Both the position numbers and the translations under genes were made by a program. Under the pieces are notes generated by a model. That model ran no database searches. It was not told the origin of the DNA and saw nothing but the letters and a program-made list of their open reading frames with translations. A stretch of 64,000 nucleotides of DNA. Origin: CAZIOH01 sp964540815 (GTDB taxonomy: Bacteria; Myxococcota_A; Polyangia; Fen-1088). Location of the stretch: the NCBI GenBank assembly GCA_964540815.1, contig CAZIOH010000002.1, forward strand, positions 98,844-162,843, written 5' to 3'. Numbering within the stretch: the first letter of the stretch is position 1; every line of letters starts with the position of its first letter. Shown in pieces: positions 29,483-38,427 of the stretch.

Positions 29483-30664
29483 CTACTGGCAGCCAATTCG
29501 ATTGTCGTCGATGGCCAGGTCGTCGAACCAGATCACGAAGGGGCTCGTGATGGTCCCGGCCTGCTGGTACCACGTGGCGCCGACGATGATCCCGGTGTAG
29601 TTCGACATGGTCGAGTTGGTCTTTCCGCTGAACGCCAGCGCGGGCACCTCCGTGGAATCGGAGAAGAAGCGGTAGCTGTTGGTCGAGACGTCGAGCCACC
29701 ACTCCGCGCAGTGCCAGTCGGCGTCGAACTTCCAGTTGTACGCGGACGAGGTGCAGCAACCGTCGCTGGGGATGTTGAAGAGCCACTGGTGGGCCCCGCT
29801 CATGTTCTCCACGATGTCGACCACCCGGTTCTCGCCGCCCGGGCCGATCATCGAGGTCCAGGTGATGTGAATGACGGTGTTGGTCGCGGTCTTCAGCGGT
29901 GCCGGCGAGGGTTGCTGGACCTTGTAGAAGATCCGCCCCCAGTGCTTGTAGGCGGTCGCGCCGATGGCCGCGAGGCTCCTCTGGGCGCGCTGCTGGCCCC
30001 GATCCATCGAGTCGCTCTTGAGCGACATCTTGCCCGAGTGGGCCGCGTCGGTCGCGAGGGCGACGTCTGTGGGTCCTGCGGCGCCATAGCCGTTGAACTT
30101 GGTCCACATCGGTCCGAGCGCGCCAGCGGTGCCGGTCTCGAAATCCTCGCACAGCTTGTAGGTCTTGCCCGAGCACCCGGTCGCCGCGACGCTGCCATTG
30201 CCCCCTCCGTTTGGCGAGCCCCCCGCCGCGCTCGGCGCTCCACCAGGGCCGTTCCCCGCGCCACCTCCCGTCTGGGCGCTGCCGCCGCTTCCCTCGGTGT
30301 TCGGTGTGCTGCCACCGGTCTGCGCGCTGCCCCCGGTGCCGCTCCCCGAGACCCCGCCGGTTCGTGCGCTGCCGCCAGGCTCGGAGCTGCCGCCGCTCCC
30401 CGTGCTTCCTCCGGCTGCCGCGAGCTGACTTCCGCCAGAGCCGGTCGGGCCCGCGGGCGCGGTGGAGCCACCAGAGGCACCGCTCGGGGATGCCCCCCCG
30501 CTCCCGCTTCCCGAGGGGATGATGCTCCCGCTCCTGGAGTTGTCGGGGTTGCACGCCGAGCCGCCGAGGAGCATCGACGCGCACGAGAGGGCCAGGAGCA
30601 GCGTGCGGGAGCGCGCGAACCCGAGGCTGAAGACGGAACGAGGGAAAGAGGAGCGGGTATGCAT
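29483..30664 (-). CDS. stalked lipoprotein with Cip1-like / polysaccharide-lyase-like jelly-roll domain
   Basis: From ATG 30664 the protein has 393 residues. The signal peptide contains TLLLALSCASMLLGGSAC, ending in a lipobox Cys. A Gly/Ser/Thr/Ala stalk runs to about residue 165. The head begins SGKTYKLCEDFE and contains KHWGRIFYKVQQ, HITWTSMIG, WKFDADWHCAEWWLD and FVIWFDDLAIDDNRIGC. This resembles Cip1-type proteins, secreted jelly-roll proteins co-produced with cellulases in fungi and found in myxobacteria; some relatives are lyases. Paired Cys fit an extracytoplasmic location. The esterase lipoprotein gene follows 13 bases downstream. Confidence 0.7.
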   Translation of the reverse strand: MHTRSSFPRSVFSLGFARSRTLLLALSCASMLLGGSACNPDNSRSGSIIPSGSGSGGASPSGASGGSTAPAGPTGSGGSQLAAAGGSTGSGGSSEPGGSARTGGVSGSGTGGSAQTGGSTPNTEGSGGSAQTGGGAGNGPGGAPSAAGGSPNGGGNGSVAATGCSGKTYKLCEDFETGTAGALGPMWTKFNGYGAAGPTDVALATDAAHSGKMSLKSDSMDRGQQRAQRSLAAIGATAYKHWGRIFYKVQQPSPAPLKTATNTVIHITWTSMIGPGGENRVVDIVENMSGAHQWLFNIPSDGCCTSSAYNWKFDADWHCAEWWLDVSTNSYRFFSDSTEVPALAFSGKTNSTMSNYTGIIVGATWYQQAGTITSPFVIWFDDLAIDDNRIGCQ

Positions 30665-31110
30665 GCTGGAGCCTTCCACGTTGGGGAGAGATGCGATGCC
30701 CTTGCCGCCGAGGCGAGCCCCGTCGGCCACGCTCGCGCGCGGAGCTGCGCGCCCCGGCGCTCTGGGTCAGAGCGGAATTCTAGTCCCCGGTTCCGGAAAT
30801 ACGCCACACATCTCGGGAGACCACCCCCAGCGGACGGGGAAGATTCGACGATATCCATTAAAAACGGTTACTTGGATGAATCTTGCGCCGTGAGGGGAGG
30901 GTTGATGCGGCCGTCCACCTCGGACCTCATGCGGGAGGTTTCTTTCATGCGGCATGCGGCATGCGGCATGCGGCATGCGGCAAGAGCAGAGGTACCTGGA
31001 TCACGGTGGGAGGCAGAGGACGTTCCGAAAATCTCGTTTCCTGTTACGGTGGTGATTCCAGGCAAGCTCAACCCGAGCGCGGCCCCGGTTCGTGGGCCGA
31101 TCGAGGATGC
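30665..31110. promoter_or_regulatory. 446-base divergent intergenic region with an AT-rich bipartite inverted repeat
   Basis: No gene is convincing here. At 30841-30885 the segment AAGATTC..ATCCA is mirrored by TGGAT-GAATCTT (7-bp outer and 5-bp inner stems, with a 6-base asymmetric insertion), surrounding an AT-rich core TTAAAAACGGTTACT. In a GC-rich genome this is a likely promoter or operator zone for the two divergent genes. A heptamer array lies nearby at 30946-30980. Confidence 0.4.
30946..30980. repeat. five tandem CATGCGG heptamers
   Basis: The 7-base unit is repeated five times without error upstream of the spermidine-synthase-like gene. The unit is not divisible by three and lies outside any supported coding region. 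Confidence 0.9.
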
Positions 31111-34100
31111 ATGAAACGCCGCCCGTCGCGCCCCCTGTCGACCTCGCCCTTCGCTGTCTTCCCGGTCTTCCCTGTCTTGCCCGCCTTGCCCACCTTGCCC
31201 GTCGTCATACCCATCCTCACGCTGGCCCTGATGGCCGTGCACGCCGGTCGTGCACGGCCTGCCCACGCCGCGAAGCCGAGCGAGCCTCCCGCCTGCGGCG
31301 TGGAGAACTTGCTGGCCGGCAAGCTCCCCGCGCAGCAGCAAGACGTGCAGGGCGACGCTGCGCTGGTGACCGACGGCGCAGGACCGGCGGACGGCGCGCT
31401 GTGGGATGGTCCAGCGGCGGTGCAGCTCACCACCGGTGCGGCGACCCTGACCTACGATCTCGGCGAGCCGCGCGCCATCTCGGCCTTCTTCCTTCAGGCC
31501 GACGCCAACGACGTCTATCGGATCGCCGGCTCCATGGACGGGGCTCCAGGCAGCTTCCGCCCTCTCGCCGAGATTGGCAGCGTCGTCGAGCGCGGCCCTG
31601 GCCTGCGCGTCCGGGCGATCGAGATCGCCCCGGCGACCGTTCGATACCTGAGGGTGGGAGAGGCCGCGGGGGACGGTGCCTATTCCATTTCCGAGCTCGC
31701 GGCGTATTGCCGGCCGCCCACGCCTTTCCCTCCCGCGCTGCGCTTGCTCGACGCTCCCATGGCGGCGGTGGCCGTCCCGATGGTGGAGGGTCCCTTGCAC
31801 CTGGTTCGCCGACGTCCGGAGCCGCGGGTCAACGGGTTCCAGTGGGCGCTGGCGGCGTTGATCGTCTTTCTCCTCGGCCGGGAAATTCGGAACCGGAGCG
31901 TGAACCGGCGCGCGGGCGAGGGCATGGGCGAGAGCACGGGGAACGATGGGAGCGGGAGCGAGCCGGATGAACCGACCGGGGGGCCTGCCGCCACGGCAGC
32001 GCTCGGGAAGGCATCGACGAGCTCGGAGCGATTCTTCCCGTTGCTCCTGGTGCTCTTCATGGCCAGCGGCTGTGCCGCTCTCATCTACGAGATCGTCTGG
32101 TTCCAGCTGCTCCAGCTGGTCATCGGTTCATCGGCGGTCTCGATTGGCGTCCTGCTCGGGACCTTCATGGGGGGGATGTGCGTGGGGAGTCTTGCGCTCG
32201 GACGGTTGGTCTCGCGCCGGCGGCACCCCTTGCGGGTCTACGCGTTGCTCGAGCTCGGGATCGGAGCCTCGGGTATCCTCATGCTGGCCGTGATGCCTCT
32301 GGTGGAGAGGATCTACGTCTCGGTCGTGGGCCTCGGGGTCCCTGGATTGCTGCTGCGCGGGATCTTCGCTTCCCTGTGTCTGTTGCCACCCACCGCGATG
32401 ATGGGGGCGACGCTGCCTGCCGCCGCCCGCTGGGTCGAGACCACCCCGCGCGGAATCTCCTGGCTCGGCTACTTCTACGGCGGCAACACGCTCGGAGCGG
32501 TGGTCGGCTGTCTCCTGGCGGGCTTCTATCTCCTGCGCGTCCACGACATGCCGACGGCCAGCGGGGTCGCGGTGGGGCTGAACGTGCTCGTCGCGGCCGC
32601 GGTCCTGGCCATCGCGTACTTCACCCCGCGCACCGCCGTCTCGCCGGGCGGCGATCGACGAGGTCGAGCCGTCATCGGCGAGGTCGAACCGCCGCCGCCG
32701 GTGCAGGATGCCGTGACCTGGGTGGTGTACGCCACGATCGCCCTGTCCGGCATGACCGCGCTCGGAGCGGAGGTGATCTGGACCCGGCTCTTCACCCTGC
32801 TGCTCGGTGGCACCACCTACACCTTCTCGATCATCCTGGCTGTCTTCTTGATCGGGATCGGCCTCGGCAGCGGGGTCGGGTCGGTCGTCGCGCGACGCTC
32901 GCCTGACCCTCGACGTGCGCTCGGCCTGGCTCAGTTCCTGCTGATCTTCGCCATCGCCTGGGCGGCCTGGTCCGTGACCCAGGCCCTTCCATACTGGCCG
33001 GTCGATCCCCAGATCTCGCCCAGCACATGGTTCCAGTTCCAGGTGGATCTGGTCCGCTGCCTCTGGGCGATTCTTCCGGGCGCGTGCCTGTGGGGCGCGA
33101 GCTTTCCTCTGGCCCTGGCGGCGGTTGCCTCCCCCGGCGAGGACGGAGGCCGGGTGGTCGGCCGCGTGTACGCCGCCAACACCATCGGCGCGATCGTCGG
33201 GGCGCTCGGTGCCAGCCTGGTGGTCGTGGCCTGGCTCGGGACCCGACAGGGCGAGCGGATCTTGATCGGGCTGGCGGCCGCGTCGGCGATCGTCGCCCTG
33301 GTGCCGATGTTCAAGCGGGGCTCCCTCTCCCCCTTCGTGACGTCGGGAGGCGCCATCTGGACCCTGGTCATCGTCGAGCTGGCCAGCATCCTGTCTCACA
33401 ACGTCAGCCCGGTCCCGGCCCTGCTGGTCGGGCATGGCCGGGATACGGCGTCGTGGTTTCACAGCCAGGAGCAGTACCTCTACGTGGGTGAGGGGATGAA
33501 CTCGTCCCTGGCCGTCTCCCGCAACGCGGACGGCATCATCAGCTACCACAACGCCGGAAAGGTCCAGGCCTCCACCGCGCCGCAGGACATGCGCCTGCAG
33601 AGGATGCTCGGTCATCTGACCACGCTGCTGCCCGACCATCCCCGAAACGTCCTGGTGGTGGCCTGCGGCGCGGGTGTCACCGCCGGCGCGGCCAGCGTCG
33701 ATCCGCGGGTCGAGCACCTCACCATCGCCGAGATCGAGCCGCTGGTCCCGAAGGCGGCCTCGAGGTACTTCGGGGACTACAACTTCAACGTGGTGACCAA
33801 TCCCAAGGTGCACGTCGAGATCGACGACGCCCGTCACTTCCTCAACACCACGCGCGAGAAGTTCGACGCCATCACCTCGGATCCGTTCGACCCGTGGGTC
33901 AAGGGGGCGGCGACGCTGTACACCAAGGAGTTCTGGGAGCTCGCGAGGCGTCACCTCAACCCCGGTGGCGTGGTCACGGTGTTCGTGCAGCTCTATCAGG
34001 CGGGGACGGCGGCCGTGAAGAGCGAGGTCGCGACCTTCTTCCAGGTCTTTCCGCGCGGGATCATCTTCGGCAACACGGTCCATGGGGCTGGCTACGACGT

Positions 34101-34467
34101 GGTGCTGGTCGGCCAATCCGACGACGCCGCCATCGATGTGGACGCCATGCAGGACCGGATCGCCAGCCCCGAGTTCGCAGTGCTGGCCAAGTCGCTGCGG
34201 CAGATTGGCTTCAACAGCGCGGTCTCGCTGCTCTCGACCTATGGCAGTCGAGGCCCCGATCTCGCGCCCTGGCTCCGCGACGCGGAGATCAACCGGGATC
34301 GGGATCTGCGGCTGCAGTTCCTGGCCGGGTTCGACATGAACGCCAACGAGGCTGCCCAGATCTATCGCGGCATCCTGCCCTTCCGGCGCTATCCCAACGA
34401 TCTCTTCAAGGGCTCGCCCGAGCGGTTGCAGGCCTTGCGCACCGCCATGGCGGGCCGGCCGCCGTGA
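31111..34467 (+). CDS. discoidin-like domain fused to a polytopic membrane domain and a spermidine-synthase-like methyltransferase domain
   Basis: ATG 31111 follows GAGGA; product 1118 residues. After a signal peptide (LTLALMAVHAGRARPAHA), residues of about 85-195 resemble an F5/8 type C module (ATLTYDLGEPRAISAFFLQAD, YRIAGSMDG, VRYLRVGEAAGDGAYSISELAAYC). A transmembrane helix and acidic linker follow. Then comes a membrane region with more than ten helices (LLVLFMASGCAALIYEIVW, the typical start of fused spermidine synthases). The C-terminal portion (from about 845) has VVACGAGVTAGAAS, TIAEIEPLV and DDARHFLN, the class-I nucleotide-binding fold of the aminopropyltransferase family. Typical fused forms lack the N-terminal discoidin. 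Real polyamine synthesis is doubtful; role unknown. The SDR gene overlaps its stop (GTGA). Confidence 0.8.
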   Translation: MKRRPSRPLSTSPFAVFPVFPVLPALPTLPVVIPILTLALMAVHAGRARPAHAAKPSEPPACGVENLLAGKLPAQQQDVQGDAALVTDGAGPADGALWDGPAAVQLTTGAATLTYDLGEPRAISAFFLQADANDVYRIAGSMDGAPGSFRPLAEIGSVVERGPGLRVRAIEIAPATVRYLRVGEAAGDGAYSISELAAYCRPPTPFPPALRLLDAPMAAVAVPMVEGPLHLVRRRPEPRVNGFQWALAALIVFLLGREIRNRSVNRRAGEGMGESTGNDGSGSEPDEPTGGPAATAALGKASTSSERFFPLLLVLFMASGCAALIYEIVWFQLLQLVIGSSAVSIGVLLGTFMGGMCVGSLALGRLVSRRRHPLRVYALLELGIGASGILMLAVMPLVERIYVSVVGLGVPGLLLRGIFASLCLLPPTAMMGATLPAAARWVETTPRGISWLGYFYGGNTLGAVVGCLLAGFYLLRVHDMPTASGVAVGLNVLVAAAVLAIAYFTPRTAVSPGGDRRGRAVIGEVEPPPPVQDAVTWVVYATIALSGMTALGAEVIWTRLFTLLLGGTTYTFSIILAVFLIGIGLGSGVGSVVARRSPDPRRALGLAQFLLIFAIAWAAWSVTQALPYWPVDPQISPSTWFQFQVDLVRCLWAILPGACLWGASFPLALAAVASPGEDGGRVVGRVYAANTIGAIVGALGASLVVVAWLGTRQGERILIGLAAASAIVALVPMFKRGSLSPFVTSGGAIWTLVIVELASILSHNVSPVPALLVGHGRDTASWFHSQEQYLYVGEGMNSSLAVSRNADGIISYHNAGKVQASTAPQDMRLQRMLGHLTTLLPDHPRNVLVVACGAGVTAGAASVDPRVEHLTIAEIEPLVPKAASRYFGDYNFNVVTNPKVHVEIDDARHFLNTTREKFDAITSDPFDPWVKGAATLYTKEFWELARRHLNPGGVVTVFVQLYQAGTAAVKSEVATFFQVFPRGIIFGNTVHGAGYDVVLVGQSDDAAIDVDAMQDRIASPEFAVLAKSLRQIGFNSAVSLLSTYGSRGPDLAPWLRDAEINRDRDLRLQFLAGFDMNANEAAQIYRGILPFRRYPNDLFKGSPERLQALRTAMAGRPP

Positions 34468-35546
34468 GCCTGGTGCTGGTGACCGGCGGCTCTGGCTTCA
34501 TCGGCAGCCACTGCATCCTCCGCCTGCTGACCGCGGGGCATCGGGTGCGCACGACGGTGCGCCGCCTCGAGCGCGAGCCGGAGGTGCGTGCCTCGTTGAG
34601 GCAAGGGGGCGCGGGCGCGGAGCTGGGCGGGCGCGTGTCCTTCGTGGCGGCCAATCTGGAGGCCGACGCCGGTTGGTCGGACGCGGTCGCTGGATGCGAC
34701 TTCGTGTTGCACGTGGCCTCGCCCTTTCCAGCCAACGTCCCCAAGGACGAAGACGAGCTGATTGGCCCCGCACGCAGCGGCGCGCTCCGCGTGCTCGCGG
34801 CTGCGCGCGCGGCCGGCGTCAAGCGCGTGGTCCTGACCTCGTCGTTCGCGGCGATCGGCTACGGCCATCCGCCGCGAGACGAGCCGTTCGACGAGACCAG
34901 CTGGACCGACCCCACCGGGCCAGGCGTCGCCCCCTACGTGCGGTCGAAGACCCTGGCCGAACGCGCCGCCTGGGACTTCGTGCGGAAGGAGGGCGGCGCT
35001 CTCGAGCTCGCGGTCGTGAACCCGGTCGGGGTGTTCGGCCCGGTCCTCGGCCCCGACTACTCGACGTCGGTCCTGGTGGTGCAGCGGCTCATGGACGGCG
35101 CGGTCCCGGGCTGTCCGAAGATGTACTTCGGCGCGGTCGACGTGCGCGACGTGGCCGACCTGCACCTGCGTGCGATGACCGACCCGGCCGCCAGGGGCGA
35201 GCGCTTCCTGGCGGTGGCGGGTGACTTTCTATCGATGCTCGAGATCGCCAGGATCTTGAAGGCGCACCTCGGCGCGGCGGCCCGGCGCGTGCCGAGCCGC
35301 CAGATTCCCAACTGGGTGGTCCGACTGGCGGCTCTGCGCGATCCAGCGGTGCGGCAGATTCTCCCCGAGCTCGGCGAGCGGAAGAACGCCACCAGCGCGA
35401 AGGCGAGGCGCGTCCTCGGCTGGGCCCCGAGGTCCAGCGAGGAGGCCATCGTCGCCACCGCCGAGAGCATGATCCGACTCGGCCTCCTGAAGGATGGCGC
35501 GAGGGGCCGACGAGCCGATTCGAGAGCAGGCGCGGGAGCGTCCTGA
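34464..35546 (+). CDS. NAD(P)-dependent extended SDR, dihydroflavonol-reductase-like
   Basis: GTG 34464 overlaps the previous stop (GTGA), giving 360 residues. It opens VSLVLVTGGSGFIGSHCILRLL, with the extended-SDR TGxxGxxG nucleotide motif. Later it has VLHVASPFPANVPKDEDELIGPA and VVLTSSFAAIGYG with the catalytic Ser region, then PYVRSKTLAERAAW supplying YxxxK, and LAVVNPVGVFGPVLG. These match the dihydroflavonol-4-reductase / cinnamoyl-CoA reductase-like aldehyde reductases common in bacteria. Translational coupling to the membrane protein suggests joint expression. A basic tail of about 20 residues (RGRRADSRAGAGAS) at the C-terminus directly precedes the truncated glycosidase and may come from a deletion that fused the two regions. 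Confidence 0.88.
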   Translation: MSLVLVTGGSGFIGSHCILRLLTAGHRVRTTVRRLEREPEVRASLRQGGAGAELGGRVSFVAANLEADAGWSDAVAGCDFVLHVASPFPANVPKDEDELIGPARSGALRVLAAARAAGVKRVVLTSSFAAIGYGHPPRDEPFDETSWTDPTGPGVAPYVRSKTLAERAAWDFVRKEGGALELAVVNPVGVFGPVLGPDYSTSVLVVQRLMDGAVPGCPKMYFGAVDVRDVADLHLRAMTDPAARGERFLAVAGDFLSMLEIARILKAHLGAAARRVPSRQIPNWVVRLAALRDPAVRQILPELGERKNATSAKARRVLGWAPRSSEEAIVATAESMIRLGLLKDGARGRRADSRAGAGAS

Positions 35547-35615
35547 CGGACTGCTGGCTCCGCGGGTGCAGGAGAGGCCCGGTCACCGAGCACACTCACC
35601 GGCGATCCGCCGCAC

Positions 35616-36374
35616 GAGCCGCCGGGCCGGTTTACCCTGGTCGATGGCTTCACCATCGGGGACATGTCGGTGTTCGAGGACGACGACGGTCAGGCTTACC
35701 TGGCCTACGTCTGGTGGGAGACCGGCCCCAACCGGGAGCACGGCATCTACCGGATGTCCGCGGACTACCTGACCCTGGCCGAGCGGGTCTACCTGTGGAA
35801 CATCCCGTTCTACATGTACGACGGCGATCGCTGGCTACCCACCGGATCGAGCCAGGGGGATTACGTGTGGCTCCCGATGGAGTTCAACGCCACCGGCGTG
35901 CCGAGCATGACCTACCACCAGGACTGGGACTTCAAGCTGAGCACGGGCGCCTACAGGGCCTTCGATCCGGCGCGCAACCTGGCGCTCGGAAAGACCGCCA
36001 CGGCCTCGTCCGAGACCGGCGCCAACGCGGCCGCCAGCGTCACCGCCGCGACCACTTACCAGAAGTACGCGGCCATCCGCTGGGAGAGCGCGGCCAGTGA
36101 CCCCCAGTGGATCAGGGTGGACCTCGGCGCCGCCATGGAGGTCGACCGGGTGATCCTCAAGTGGCACACCGACTACGCCAAGGCGTTCGACATCCAGGTC
36201 TCGAACGACGCCGCGACCTGGACCTCCGTCTTCACCACCACGACGGGGGCGTCGTACTCGGTCACCGACGTGACGTTCGCCAAGACCCGGGCCCCCTACG
36301 TCCGGATGAACGGCACCGCGCGGGGCACCGCCAATGGCTATTCGCTGTTCGCGTTCATGGTGCTCGACGACTGA
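35616..36374 (+). pseudogene. N-terminally truncated beta-propeller glycosidase (GH43-like) with C-terminal F5/8 type C domain
   Basis: The open frame from about 35616 reads GRFTLVDGFTIGDMSVFEDDDGQAYLAYVWW, matching inner blades of GH43-type five-bladed propellers in which an acidic D(M/S)xxFxDDDGxxYLxY strand recurs. It continues through GIYRMSADYLTLAERVYLWN and YVWLPMEFNATGVPSMTYHQDWDF. The C-terminal 130 residues (NLALGKTATASSETGANAAASV..WIRVDLG..VDRVILKWHTDYAKAFDIQVS) are a clear discoidin/F5-8 C carbohydrate-binding module. The first blades and any signal peptide are missing, and the frame runs back into the SDR tail. ATG 35664 could start a 236-residue product, but export would fail. 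Probably a deletion relic. Confidence 0.7.
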
Positions 36375-36430
36375 CGACTGACGACCGCCGCCTCCCGCGT
36401 CGTACCTCCTTGCGTAGCGGCCCAACCATG

Positions 36431-36455
36431 GCGAGGCACACCGTGCATGCCTCGC
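36431..36455. terminator. 8-bp stem hairpin between convergent genes
   Basis: GCGAGGCA (36431-36438) pairs exactly with TGCCTCGC (36448-36455) around a 9-base loop, between the truncated glycosidase ending at 36374 and the AgmX-like gene ending at 36464. Position and structure suit a bidirectional terminator; there is no T-run. Confidence 0.5.
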
Positions 36456-36463
36456 AGGCGCCG

Positions 36464-37264
36464 CTACATGAGCGTGAACGGATAGGTGATCACCTGACTC
36501 GTGCTCGACGCCGGGAACCGCAGGCTGCGCACGACGCCCTTGATGCAGCCGGTGAGCCCGCCCTTGTGCAAGATGACGGGCGCCTCGACCTGCACGCCCT
36601 TGACCGCGCCGGTGCGCTCTATGCGGAACCTCACGGTGACGCGGCCGGGGACGAAGGTGTCCTCGTCGGGCCGCGCGCGGGCGACGCAACCGAGCACGGC
36701 GTCCTCCTTCGCGTGAAAGCGCGCGTCGATCTCCTCCTGCGAGAGCTCCTTGCCGCCTCCTTCCTTCGAGAAGTCGAGGCGCATGGTCTCGGCCCGCGAC
36801 AGATCCTCGCCCTGCCATACGATCTTGAGGTCGCCGGCCCGCAACTTGGTGGGTTCGGGCTCGTCGATGGGCCGACGCCGCCCGCCACTCGGCACCGGTG
36901 ATGGCGACAGGGCCGGGGACGGGGAGAGTGGGCCGAACACCTCCTCGGGTGGCGCCTCGGTCAACGAGGCGGAGCCCGGCGCGATCGAGGTCGATGGGCG
37001 GTCTTCGGACGCCGGGACGAAGACCGGGGAGGGGGCCTCCCCCACGGGCGCTTCGCTCGACGGCGCCGATGCGGCGATGACGTCGTTGCGCGCGAGGCGC
37101 CGCGCCCCGCGACGCCGCCGCCGATGGTCCTTGGCGTTCTTGGTGGCCTCGCCGGCTGGTGCCGCGACGACCGGCGGGCGAGGCGCCTGGATTGACCGTC
37201 GCCAGGTGAGGACGCCGATGAGGCCCGCGGCTGACAGAACGAGCAGCACCAGAAATCCCTTCAT
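36464..37264 (-). CDS. AgmX/PglI-like C-terminal domain protein (TonB-like architecture)
   Basis: The 266-residue protein has one N-terminal membrane anchor (MKGFLVLLVLSAAGLIGVLTW), a long Pro/Ser/Arg-rich linker to about residue 145, and a C-terminal globular domain. That domain contains AVLGCVARARPDEDTFVPGRVTVRFRIERTGAV and GCIKGVVRSLRFPASSTSQVITYPFTL; the paired Cys and the GxVxVxFxIxxxGxV..LRFP pattern are typical of the AgmX/PglI C-terminal family of myxobacteria, related to TonB C-termini. In Myxococcus such proteins belong to gliding and envelope machinery. It is a single gene here, convergent with the glycosidase remnant and divergent from the GNAT-NUDIX gene. A periplasm-facing role is inferred. 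Confidence 0.8.
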   Translation of the reverse strand: MKGFLVLLVLSAAGLIGVLTWRRSIQAPRPPVVAAPAGEATKNAKDHRRRRRGARRLARNDVIAASAPSSEAPVGEAPSPVFVPASEDRPSTSIAPGSASLTEAPPEEVFGPLSPSPALSPSPVPSGGRRRPIDEPEPTKLRAGDLKIVWQGEDLSRAETMRLDFSKEGGGKELSQEEIDARFHAKEDAVLGCVARARPDEDTFVPGRVTVRFRIERTGAVKGVQVEAPVILHKGGLTGCIKGVVRSLRFPASSTSQVITYPFTLM

Positions 37265-37392
37265 CGTCCTCCGAGCCTACAAGGCATGAGTCGCGCGCGA
37301 CGAACGAAAGCGGATGACTCCTCGTGGCGCCTCGCGGCCGGGCAGCCTCGAGGGTGGCGCCTCGTCCGCCGGCCGCCGCTGGGGCAGAATGT

Positions 37393-38427
37393 ATGTCGAT
37401 GGCCGCCACCAGCGACATCTGGATCCGGGTTGCCCGGCCGGGGGACGAGGAGGCCCTGGCCGGCCTGTGTGGCATCGTCCAGGACCTCCACGCGCGAGCG
37501 CGCCCCGGGGTGTTCAAGCCGGCCGACGCCGACGGGCTCGCGCGGTGGTTTGGAGAGCGCCTCGGGGCGGCCTCGGGGAGGATCTGGATCGCGGAGGTCG
37601 ACCAGGTGCCCGCCGGCTACGTCCTGGTCATCGACAACCACCGCCCCGAGAGCGTGTTCTCTCGTGCCCGGCGCTGGTTCGAGCTCGACCAGGTGGTGGT
37701 GCATCCCGCGCATCGCCGCCAGGGCGTGGCCCGGGCCCTGTTCGAGCACGTCGCCGCCGCTGCCCTGGGCGCGGGCGTCGAGACCATCGAGCTCAACACC
37801 TGGGCCTTCAACCAGGCCGCACAGCAGGCGTTTCAGAGGCTCGGTCTTGCCGTGAGCAACGTCCGATTCGCCCTCGATCTGGCGCCCAACGGAGGGGGTG
37901 ACGAGGTGAGGGCGGAGGCGGGGCGCCCTTCGACCGGATCGCCACCATTCCCACCCTCGCCGCTGTCTGTCCTCGGCTCCCGGACCGCCGCCCGGCTGGT
38001 GCTGCTCGACGCCGATCAGAAGGTGTTGCTCTTCTTGCACGAGAACGATCGGGGGCGGCGTTTCTGGGCGACCCCGGGGGGAGGCGTGGAGCCGGGGGAG
38101 ACCTTGGCCGAGGCGGCCCGGCGAGAGGCCGCCGAGGAGATTGGCATCGACGCCCTCGAGCTCGAAGCGCTGTGGACCGGAAAATCGGACTTCTGGCTCG
38201 GCGACCGTCTGATTCTTCAGACCGACGTCTTCTTTCTGGTCGTCCGCCACGCTCCGCTACCCGACCGCGACGTGGCGGCGTTCCATGCGGCGGAAGGGAT
38301 CAAGGAAGCGCGATGGTGGGCGGCCTCGGACCTCGCGTCCACCGATGCCCCGGTGTTTCCCGTGGACCTCGGCGCCCATCTGCTGACCCTGGTGGGTCGT
38401 ACGACGCTCACGCTGAAGTTGAAGTGA
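37393..38427 (+). CDS. GNAT acetyltransferase - NUDIX hydrolase fusion
   Basis: ATG 37393 (or ATG 37399) gives about 344 residues. The N-terminal GNAT domain (about 1-165) opens IWIRVARPGDEEAL and carries motif A, FELDQVVVHPAHRRQGVARALFEHV, with the R-R-Q-G-V-A acetyl-CoA loop, then NTWAFNQAAQQAFQRLGL. A Pro/Ser-rich linker follows (about 175-195). The C-terminal NUDIX domain (about 197-344) has a full Nudix box, GGVEPGETLAEAARREAAEEIGI (G-x5-E-x7-RE-x2-EE-x-G), followed by EALWTGKSDFWLGDRLILQTDVFFLV. So it should both acetylate a small molecule or protein and hydrolyse a nucleoside-diphosphate-linked substrate. Separate enzymes of both kinds are common; the fusion is not. Confidence 0.9.
   Translation: MSMAATSDIWIRVARPGDEEALAGLCGIVQDLHARARPGVFKPADADGLARWFGERLGAASGRIWIAEVDQVPAGYVLVIDNHRPESVFSRARRWFELDQVVVHPAHRRQGVARALFEHVAAAALGAGVETIELNTWAFNQAAQQAFQRLGLAVSNVRFALDLAPNGGGDEVRAEAGRPSTGSPPFPPSPLSVLGSRTAARLVLLDADQKVLLFLHENDRGRRFWATPGGGVEPGETLAEAARREAAEEIGIDALELEALWTGKSDFWLGDRLILQTDVFFLVVRHAPLPDRDVAAFHAAEGIKEARWWAASDLASTDAPVFPVDLGAHLLTLVGRTTLTLKLK

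Noticed and set aside
30946..30980. Heptamer array as a CRISPR-like array
   Set aside because: Units are 7 bp with no spacers.
32128..34116. Leftward open frame opposite the spermidine-synthase-like gene
   Set aside because: Charged, low-complexity translation without motifs; the forward frame has clear membrane helices and a methyltransferase fold.
31111..34467. True polyamine biosynthesis enzyme
   Set aside because: The large membrane part and discoidin module are not found in functional spermidine synthases, and no other polyamine gene is near.
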